From a virus: DNA of 20,975 bases. The position numbers and the translations under genes are program-made. Under the pieces are notes generated by a model, which worked only from the letters and a program-made list of their open reading frames with translations, did not search any database and was not told where the DNA came from. Numbering within the stretch: the stretch's first letter is position 1; the number at the start of each line of letters is the position of its first letter. Positions 14,943 through 20,975 of this stretch are shown in pieces. The stretch lies in IMG/VR virus record IMGVR_UViG_3300050821_009688, positions 1-20,975 of that record; one strand, given 5' to 3'.

Positions 14943-16109
14943 ATGGCTACTCTTTCTAGAACTCAGCAGCAGACAGCGCAGTTGGGTCAGTTGCTGAAGA
15001 CCGCAGGTGGTCGCCAGAAGCTCGCTGCTTCTCTTGGACCTTCCCTGAGACGCCGTCGTGACTATATGAGCATTGCTCGTAAGGCACTGATGGTGGAAAC
15101 ATTACCCGATGGCGCTCTGCCCATCTACGATAAGGAATTCGATTCGACTGGTCAGTCGTTTGTCGAAGCCTTCGTGGTAGGTGAGGAAGGCGGTGACATC
15201 GTCCGTGTGACGAAGCCTATCCGTGTAACGGTTCCGACGTTTGAAATCGTTGCCAATCCCATGATTCCCATCACCCAGATCAAGGAGCGTCGCTTCGACC
15301 TCGTTGCCCGTTCATTGAATCTGGCTAAGGCAGAAGTAGGTGCCACAGAAGACGGCTATGTATTCGGCCTGTTTGATGCGGTTGCCACGGCTGCTACTGC
15401 TGCTGTCGGTCCCGCTGCTTACGGCGGTTCTGGCACGGGTTCTGCGGATTATGTCTTCAACGAAGACATCAACATCATGGTTGCAGGATCGGGTTCAACA
15501 CCAGCTTGGGCCTCTGGTACTTACGCGGCAGGTGCCTATGTGGTAGGTTCTGATGGTAATGTTTACATTGCCCTCCAGAACGCGACTACACAGAACCCTG
15601 TGGGCGACAGTCCTAGTGGTTACTGGCAGCCGGTAGGTGTGGAAACGTTCGCTTCAACAGGAATTGACATCAACTCCATGGCCGATGCGTTTGGTCAGGT
15701 GCAGCGTCATGACCTGTCTGTCTCGTACGTCTTCTTCAACCCCCGCGACTACGTGGATCTGTTGAAGTGGACAGACGCGAACATCGACCGTGAGACGCAG
15801 CGCAAGTTGCTCAAGACCGGTGTGATGGGCTACCTCTGGGGCGCAACGTTGCTCCAGTCCAGAAAGATCAACTACGGTGAAGTGTATGTTCTGGCCGATG
15901 CCGAGTTCCTTGGCGTCATCCCCGAGCGTATCCCGCTGACAGTGATGTCTGCGGATCGTCCGGACATCCGCCAGATCGGTTTCTCGATCTTCGAGAACCT
16001 CGGCTTCCTGGTGTTCAACCCTTCTGGTGTGCAGCGCATCAACGTTGTTCGTACTTCCGGCTTCTCGACCTTCGGTATCGGTCAGAACCTGGAAACCTAC
16101 GGTGGATAA
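14943..16109 (+). CDS. Major capsid protein (HK97-type fold) with carbohydrate-binding-like insert
   Basis: The protein has 388 residues. An N-terminal segment rich in Gln, Leu and Lys (1-35) is followed by LRRRRDYMSIARKALMVETLPDGALPIYDK (35-64), a pattern common to major capsid proteins of large myoviruses; the segment before it is the expected target of the prohead protease. A spine-helix-like region (about 118-150) and C-terminal P/A-domain strands with FENLGFLVFNPSGVQRINVV complete the fold. Residues 186-233 (about nt 15498-15641) form an insert with W189, an AY-V-V-GNVYIAL core and W228-QPVG, matching the CBM5/12 chitin-binding pattern. I choose ATG 14943 because AAGGAG at 14927-14932 is ten bases upstream; the in-frame TTG at 14934 is one base from it. 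A UUCG terminator follows. Confidence 0.88.
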   Translation: MATLSRTQQQTAQLGQLLKTAGGRQKLAASLGPSLRRRRDYMSIARKALMVETLPDGALPIYDKEFDSTGQSFVEAFVVGEEGGDIVRVTKPIRVTVPTFEIVANPMIPITQIKERRFDLVARSLNLAKAEVGATEDGYVFGLFDAVATAATAAVGPAAYGGSGTGSADYVFNEDINIMVAGSGSTPAWASGTYAAGAYVVGSDGNVYIALQNATTQNPVGDSPSGYWQPVGVETFASTGIDINSMADAFGQVQRHDLSVSYVFFNPRDYVDLLKWTDANIDRETQRKLLKTGVMGYLWGATLLQSRKINYGEVYVLADAEFLGVIPERIPLTVMSADRPDIRQIGFSIFENLGFLVFNPSGVQRINVVRTSGFSTFGIGQNLETYGG

Positions 16110-16128
16110 CTGCTTCACGGGAACTAAC

Positions 16129-16160
16129 ACAACCCCCTCTTCGGAGGGGGTTGTTATTTT
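16129..16160 (+). terminator. Strong UUCG-loop terminator after the capsid gene
   Basis: ACAACCCCCTC (16129-16139) pairs perfectly with GAGGGGGTTGT (16144-16154) around a TTCG tetraloop, followed by TATTTT. It is the most stable terminator in the window. Confidence 0.93.
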
Positions 16161-16210
16161 AACCTCAAGTTACAGCACAGACAGTATTTGAATGTTGGGA
16201 GGAAGTTTAA

Positions 16211-16831
16211 ATGTCTCAGAGATCTTATCTTGTAAAGCGTCAAATCTATTTCTCAAACGGAACCACTTATGTTCGTCCCGGGGATATACTAACTCATGAT
16301 GAAGCAAACGCGGGAAAGGTAGCTATCTATCGTGGCGGTAATCTGATTGGTGCAGTGCACCAGACTACCATGGGAATCAGGAGTCTTCTCGCTCAGAGAG
16401 TACCTTTGATTCAGGAGATATTTCCCGATCCTAAGCCAGAGCCGGGTGCTAAGAGTTTCCCCAAGCAGGGAGTGAAGCCTACTACTCTTCCCCCACCTGC
16501 TAAGGTTGTAACTCCTAAGACAGAAGTTCCTAAGCCAGTGGTCGCCGCAGTTGTTACTCCAGAAATCAAAAAGGTAGTTGCTCCTATTGAAGAAACCAGT
16601 ACTTTGGTTGCTCCGGTAGAAGATACTCCTCAGGAGAAGGTAGATTCTCTGGCTGAAGTTAAGTTAGCCGAACTCACCAAGGCACAGATAGCTGAGCACG
16701 CTCAGAGTCTAGGATTGAAGTTAGATCCTAACAACCTGAATAAGCCAGCCATGATTGCAGCCGTGGAGAAGCATCTAGGTACCGAGCCAGCAGACGCTAA
16801 CCCAAAGGATGTAACTCCGACAACCGAATAA
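16211..16831 (+). CDS. Virion-associated protein with C-terminal SAP/LEM-like motif
   Basis: The protein has 206 residues. The first 70 form a compact beta-rich domain (SYLVKRQIYFSNGTTYVRPGD start). Then comes a long Pro/Lys/Val/Glu linker (about 72-150) and a short two-helix motif at about 154-190 (LAELTKAQIAEHAQSLGLKL then PAMIAAVEKHL) that resembles SAP/HeH/LEM or Rho-N domains, which bind nucleic acid. The end is polar. The strong GGGAGGAAG ribosome site is at 16197-16205. Position after the capsid gene is where head completion or head-tail connector proteins often lie. The linker resembles the Pro/Glu linkers of the scaffold. The DNA-binding suggestion rests on the helix pattern only. 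Confidence 0.65.
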   Translation: MSQRSYLVKRQIYFSNGTTYVRPGDILTHDEANAGKVAIYRGGNLIGAVHQTTMGIRSLLAQRVPLIQEIFPDPKPEPGAKSFPKQGVKPTTLPPPAKVVTPKTEVPKPVVAAVVTPEIKKVVAPIEETSTLVAPVEDTPQEKVDSLAEVKLAELTKAQIAEHAQSLGLKLDPNNLNKPAMIAAVEKHLGTEPADANPKDVTPTTE

Positions 16832-16875
16832 ATAGACTCCAGAATCCTTAAGAGAGGGCACATTGGTGCTAATCT

Positions 16876-19755
16876 ATGGGATCTGTAAGCATTGACACAA
16901 ATTTAAGCACTGCTGTATTCACAGGCAATTCCCAATTTGTGATCAGTGGAAGCTCTATCTATGTGGTAGCCAATACCACACAGAGCGGGCAGCTATCTGT
17001 CTACGAATCGACGAATTCTGGAGTCAGCTTCAGTCTTGTCGGAACGTTGAATAACGTGACAGAGTCTGCCCACGGTTTTGATCCAGCGGTGGCTATTGAT
17101 GCTTCAGGTAATCTCTGGATTCTAGGAACTGTCTATTCTGGACTGAGTGCCTCGCTAGCAGTGTTCCTGTTCAATACCACCAACAATACCTTTGTAAGTT
17201 CCTCGCCTTTCTTTATCACTAGCAACTCTCAGATAGGTAGAGACTATGATATTGCTATCCTATCTGACGGGACCGCTCTGGTTGCAGCCTCTCTTCTAAA
17301 TGCTTCGGGAATACCCACCAATCTCCTCCCAGCTAATTTCTACGGAGAAGCGATACTTGCTCTCCATATCAATTCTCTCTTTGTCATTGATACCTTCCTC
17401 CTAGACTCTAGTCCCTTCCGTACAGGGAACACTTATGGGACTGTTTCCGTTCTGGCGAATAGTACAGGAGCAGAGGTCTATGTGGGAGCACATCCTAAAG
17501 TGGTCTCGTTTGCCAATGTGGCAGCCACGATATCTCTATTTCAGTACAATCTAGAGTCCAACCTTTTCTCGTCTTCCGTCATCAACACTATCCAGGCTCG
17601 CTATATGGATGACAGAATGACTATCATTGGGAACGGGACAGATCGTTATCTAAGTCAATGCTTCTTTACTCAGAGTAGGACTGCACTGATTGGAAATGCT
17701 CTTCTAGGCTACAGTGCAAACAGCGGGTCCACTTGGTCATGGTTCACCTTCCCGGGATCTAATACAGCAAGTATAACGGATCCAGTTATAAGTGTCACAC
17801 CTGAAAATCAACTAGCGTTTTCCTATGTTCAGAAGAACTTCTCGAGCAGCGTAGGAACGATGTCTGGTCAGCTTGTGGTGACTTACTTGAGTGTTTCTCC
17901 TTGGGCTATATCCGAGGATCCCACGTTTTACAACACCATTATTACCTCGAGGATTCGAGGCACTAAGAATGAACTTCTCTCAGGGATGGGTTATGCTCTC
18001 ATGGGAGAGTCTGTGGATGGAATAGGAACCTTCTACACCGGTCTCCAGGTTCCCCCAGTCGCTGTCATCATACCTCCCACAGTGACTCTCAATAGGGGGG
18101 AGACCTTCACTCTGAGTGCGGCAGACAGCTACTCAGCTAATGGCGACCCTATGACCATGACTTGGTCTTCCAGTAGCGTTGTTGTGCAGGTCACCCCGTT
18201 GGCAAATGCTGAAGGAGTAGAGACACAAGCCGATATCTACACTCCCCCAAACACGGGTCCGGCAGAGCAAACTGTAACGATTAGCGTGATCGTGGAGACT
18301 CTAGACTTGGAAGGGAATCCTATCTTTGTCTACGATCCTAGCTCCATGAACCCCGCGATTCTAGCTATGCAAGCCACCTGCATAGTTACAATCCCCTTTG
18401 ATCCTCCTCCTGTGATAGGACCCTTTGGCCCCGTGACTGTGGATAGAGGAACCATTGTAACTCTATCGCCTGTAGTTACAGATAGTGCTCCTAATGCTCT
18501 GGTGTATTCTTGGGCACAGACGGCGGGAACGATAGTAGATATCGGAGAGACAGACGGACCATCTCTTCAGGTCAACACCAATGGTGCTCTATTTGTGGGA
18601 GAAACTCTAGTCTTCACTCTCACTGTAGATGATGGCGTCAATACTCCAGTCTCTAGGGACTTCGACATCATCGTAGTAACCTACACTCTTAGTGAACCAA
18701 ATACGTTCATTAACAGAGGAACCTGGAGCGGGAGCATTGCTTCTAGGAACACGGCGGGTGTCTACTCGACTGATGAGAGCTGCATCGTCTCTTCTCTGAA
18801 CGATTGGAAGAAATTCACCATGATAGATAGCGAGAACAGAACAGTAGTTGTGACTCCTACGGATGTCATGGTCTTCAGCTACACAGGTGTGAGCGCACCC
18901 ATCGATACTCGGACAGTCGTTCTCAGGAGATTCTTCCCACCTGTGGGAGTAACTGTTCTGGACGGTTTGCAGACGGAAGATGACTACACTCTCATGCTCG
19001 GGAGCGACCAGAATCTCTACAAGTACACCACAGCTCCTGCGATAAATTCTGACAGTTGGGATGCGGTCATTGCTTTAGACACTCTTACTTCTATGCAGTT
19101 CAACAAGATCTTCACGACCTACAGTTATGCCAATGTCCGTGTGCTGGCTCTGATAGGTCCAGACGGCTGCTTCCTGCTTCAGTTGAATAACGAAGAGTTC
19201 ACTCCCATCACTGGGATGGAAATATCCCCTGCCTCAAAGCTTCTCTTCGGAGGAGCCGATGTTCTTTGGGTGCGCATGAACAACGTGGAGTCCGTCCAGA
19301 CGGGTAAAATCTATCTAGGAACACTTCAGAATGGGAACACCTATGAGACTCTAGTAGACTTATCTACTCACAGGATCCTTGGAACTTGGAGCGCATCCAA
19401 CCTCCACAACAAGATCGTGCAATCAGGAGAGATCCTCTTTGAGGCAGAGTCAACCTACATGGGATTTCCCTCCCCTCCAGTCATCACTGGTTTCCAGATC
19501 CAAGCAGCTTCCAACTTCATCGTTCCAGTGACCATTTCTTGGACAGTCAATCGTCCTGATCTAGTCACAGAGTTCCAGATTCAGACCTCCAACAATGGAG
19601 GGACAAACTGGGTACAGCAACCTTCGGTCACGAAGGGAGAGCAGACCACGGTCACTCTGAGCCTAGGTCAGGGGTACACCTACCTCATTGAGATGAATGC
19701 CATAAATCCAGATGGTACAAGTAGTTGGTCAATTCCTGTTTCAGTGAGTATCTAA
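16876..19755 (+). CDS. Large multi-domain tail fibre/spike protein
   Basis: The protein has 959 residues. The first part (about 1-390) looks like a beta-propeller: repeated strands with Asp-box-like motifs, for example TNSGVSF and NSGSTWSWF, and G.LWILG/DGTALV blades. Two PKD/Ig-like domains follow (about 395-490, PPVAVIIPPTVTLNRGETF, and about 510-605, PPPVIGPFGPVTVDRGTIV). A second beta-rich region (about 610-855) resembles another propeller, and a fibronectin-III-like domain (about 868-959) ends the protein. An in-frame stop is directly upstream of ATG 16876, so this is the first possible start, with only a weak GGTG site. Host-surface binding or glycan cleavage is plausible; no catalytic residues were identified. 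Confidence 0.7.
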   Translation: MGSVSIDTNLSTAVFTGNSQFVISGSSIYVVANTTQSGQLSVYESTNSGVSFSLVGTLNNVTESAHGFDPAVAIDASGNLWILGTVYSGLSASLAVFLFNTTNNTFVSSSPFFITSNSQIGRDYDIAILSDGTALVAASLLNASGIPTNLLPANFYGEAILALHINSLFVIDTFLLDSSPFRTGNTYGTVSVLANSTGAEVYVGAHPKVVSFANVAATISLFQYNLESNLFSSSVINTIQARYMDDRMTIIGNGTDRYLSQCFFTQSRTALIGNALLGYSANSGSTWSWFTFPGSNTASITDPVISVTPENQLAFSYVQKNFSSSVGTMSGQLVVTYLSVSPWAISEDPTFYNTIITSRIRGTKNELLSGMGYALMGESVDGIGTFYTGLQVPPVAVIIPPTVTLNRGETFTLSAADSYSANGDPMTMTWSSSSVVVQVTPLANAEGVETQADIYTPPNTGPAEQTVTISVIVETLDLEGNPIFVYDPSSMNPAILAMQATCIVTIPFDPPPVIGPFGPVTVDRGTIVTLSPVVTDSAPNALVYSWAQTAGTIVDIGETDGPSLQVNTNGALFVGETLVFTLTVDDGVNTPVSRDFDIIVVTYTLSEPNTFINRGTWSGSIASRNTAGVYSTDESCIVSSLNDWKKFTMIDSENRTVVVTPTDVMVFSYTGVSAPIDTRTVVLRRFFPPVGVTVLDGLQTEDDYTLMLGSDQNLYKYTTAPAINSDSWDAVIALDTLTSMQFNKIFTTYSYANVRVLALIGPDGCFLLQLNNEEFTPITGMEISPASKLLFGGADVLWVRMNNVESVQTGKIYLGTLQNGNTYETLVDLSTHRILGTWSASNLHNKIVQSGEILFEAESTYMGFPSPPVITGFQIQAASNFIVPVTISWTVNRPDLVTEFQIQTSNNGGTNWVQQPSVTKGEQTTVTLSLGQGYTYLIEMNAINPDGTSSWSIPVSVSI

Positions 19756-19776
19756 CCTCCAGTAAGTCTAGGAGGG
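19756..19776 (+). promoter_or_regulatory. Hairpin sequestering the ribosome site of the 70-residue gene
   Basis: CCTCC (19756-19760), directly after the fibre stop codon, is complementary to GGAGG (19771-19775), which is the ribosome site of ATG 19781. An AG/CT pair extends the stem past a bulged A. Ribosomes finishing the fibre would open it, which suggests translational coupling. Confidence 0.45.
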
Positions 19777-19780
19777 AAAT

Positions 19781-19993
19781 ATGCGTGGAGAAGAAGCAAA
19801 AGCAGCAGTAAAGGAAATCGCGAAGCACAGTTACTATGCAACCACTCATTCTGCTTGTGACAAAGCTCTTCAGAGAGATACCCCAGAAGCGTATATATCC
19901 GCTCTCGAAAGCATCGTCACAAGTCCCAATCGCGGTGGAGAATACGCTGTAAACATCATTCGTGCAGAATCTGCCCTGAAAACTGAGAAATAA
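19781..19993 (+). CDS. Small helical protein, hypothetical
   Basis: The protein has 70 residues, nearly all predicted helix: a Lys/Ala/Glu helix (MRGEEAKAAVKEIAKHS), an aromatic turn, then ALESIVTSPNRGGEYAVNIIRAESAL. The ribosome site AGGAGGG (19770-19776) is very strong but can be hidden in a hairpin. It lies between the fibre gene and the next ORF, which begins five bases after its stop, so the three are probably one operon. I recognise no family; an assembly chaperone or small regulator would both fit. Confidence 0.65.
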   Translation: MRGEEAKAAVKEIAKHSYYATTHSACDKALQRDTPEAYISALESIVTSPNRGGEYAVNIIRAESALKTEK

Positions 19994-19998
19994 TAACG

Positions 19999-20975
19999 AT
20001 GGGTCTCCTGAACAAGAGCGAGCTGCTGAAGACTCTTCGTGCCCTCTTAAGTTTTGATGTGAATGCTTCTCCGTATGCTGCCTTGGAGTTGACTACAGAG
20101 GGTCCGAATTTCTATCGCAGTAGCCAAACTGGTTTCATTCAGTCGAAGGATCTAGGCACCGGACCACAGTCTCATATTCTCTTATCACATCTGAAAGACT
20201 CTCTACAGGTCCTCAAAGATGAGACAGTTGAAATGACTCTGGACGGTGCTGGGATCCTGAAACTGACCAGCACTGATAGCACCTACGAGTCGGAGATCCG
20301 CGTTCACACCACAAGAGCAGAGAACGCTGGAATGAAGTATCACGACATCGGGGACATCGCTCTCCGTCTGCCAGCCGTACTGTTCCAAGATTTCGATGCT
20401 CGTCCTTTCACTTGTGCTGCTCAGCCCACACTCGTGAAGGGCAGACTCATGATCCCTACACAGGGAGGGATCGTGATATGGACAGGGCCGAAGGAGCTCT
20501 CTACCATTGAACTCTTCCCAAGAGAGTCTTTCCTGAAGCTCATTTCAAATTCTTCTCTTCTAGAAAAAGTTGTTATCTCATCCAAGGGGTATTGGGGAGC
20601 AGCCGTCAGTAATCTCATCTCTTTCAATTTTGGCCACACAACTGGAGGAGGACTCTACACCACTTATAGTGTAGCGTCCAAACCTCTGGGATCGCTTCCT
20701 GCGGAACGGTTCATCGTGGCCTTAGAAGCAGCAAGTGGAATCTGTGGTGATAATAAGATAGAGATTTGTCCTCTACAGGGAATAACCACTAGAGATGCGG
20801 CAGCTAAGAACCACTGTAAGTTCGCAATAGGGACTCATCAGGGATGGGATAAGTTTGCCATAACTGGGAAGACGGCCAAAGTTATCACGGATGCTCTCAA
20901 GCAGGCTTCAGAGACAGAAGCCCGGATCTCGATGATCCCTAATCAGTCCATGAGACTATCGAGGGGTAACTGGGA
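19999..20975 (+). CDS. Possible DNA sliding clamp, 3' end outside window
   Basis: The frame is open from ATG 19999 to the window end, so 325 complete residues are visible. The sequence shows an alternating helix and strand-pair architecture: LLSHLKDSLQVLKDETVEMTLDGAGILKLTS near residues 62-92, then PRESFLKLI followed by strands, and then PAERFIVALEAASGICGDNKIEI, ending near FAITGKTAKVITDAL and SMRLSRGNWE. This recalls beta-clamp/PCNA-type processivity factors, which ring DNA and tether polymerases. The ribosome site is weak, but the start is five bases after the preceding stop. The assignment is by fold pattern; there is no single diagnostic motif. It could also be an unrelated structural protein. 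Confidence 0.45.
   Translation, partial: MGLLNKSELLKTLRALLSFDVNASPYAALELTTEGPNFYRSSQTGFIQSKDLGTGPQSHILLSHLKDSLQVLKDETVEMTLDGAGILKLTSTDSTYESEIRVHTTRAENAGMKYHDIGDIALRLPAVLFQDFDARPFTCAAQPTLVKGRLMIPTQGGIVIWTGPKELSTIELFPRESFLKLISNSSLLEKVVISSKGYWGAAVSNLISFNFGHTTGGGLYTTYSVASKPLGSLPAERFIVALEAASGICGDNKIEICPLQGITTRDAAAKNHCKFAIGTHQGWDKFAITGKTAKVITDALKQASETEARISMIPNQSMRLSRGNW

Noticed and set aside
15654-16130. 158-residue minus-strand frame inside the capsid gene
   Set aside because: It is the mirror of a well-supported capsid gene, has no ribosome site, and its composition is that of an antisense shadow.
13630-16175. GTTACAG/CTGTAAC as a late regulatory motif in several intergenic spots
   Set aside because: The same string occurs repeatedly in coding sequence (for example near 305, 6474, 7773 and 9238) as ordinary GTA/ACT codon context, so it is not specific.
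1-20975. Diversity-generating retroelement or CRISPR array linked to the fibre genes
   Set aside because: No reverse transcriptase, no template/variable repeat pair and no regularly spaced repeats were seen.

Overview
The window is about 21 kb of the virion-structure region of a large tailed bacteriophage with a contractile tail (myovirus morphology). The evidence is a tail sheath protein with a strong C-terminal family signature, a tail tube protein, a prohead protease of the Ser/His type, an acidic coiled-coil scaffold, and an HK97-fold major capsid protein. Most genes have good AGGAGG-type ribosome sites, so the host is probably a bacterium with ordinary Shine-Dalgarno initiation. I cannot name the host or the phage genus. 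No terminase, portal, integrase, tRNA or CRISPR array is visible.

Layout, left to right. (1) 2-3876: the 3' part of a fibre or lectin-like protein, a three-domain glycosyltransferase/glycosyltransferase/methyltransferase protein, and a small FmdB-type zinc-ribbon protein. (2) 4040-9374: a very large tail sheath (1251 residues, with repeated beta-domain insertions), an Ala/Pro-rich protein of unknown role, and the tail tube. (3) 9400-10300: an island between a strong terminator and the head genes. It holds a short ORF, the only convincing minus-strand gene (winged-helix type), a perfect 9-bp dyad at that gene's start, and a divergent gene for a secreted protein. (4) 10300-16109: a small acidic protein, the prohead protease, the scaffold, a papain-like (permuted NlpC/P60) hydrolase flanked by a short direct repeat, a putative decoration protein, and the major capsid protein with a chitin-binding-like insertion. 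(5) 16211-20975: a protein with a C-terminal SAP/LEM-like motif, a 959-residue multi-domain fibre, a 70-residue protein, and the 5' part of a possible sliding clamp.

The order sheath, tube, protease, scaffold, capsid matches the T4 order 18-19-(20)-21-22-23, except that nothing portal-like lies between tube and protease. Rho-independent terminators follow the sheath, tube, scaffold and capsid genes, so transcription is probably partitioned after each high-demand product.

The most interesting items are the self-contained regulatory island at 9400-10300, the inflated sheath, the carbohydrate-binding-like insert in the capsid protein, the phage-encoded glycosylation enzyme beside a fibre gene, and an apparent gene-within-gene or in-frame fusion in the scaffold.
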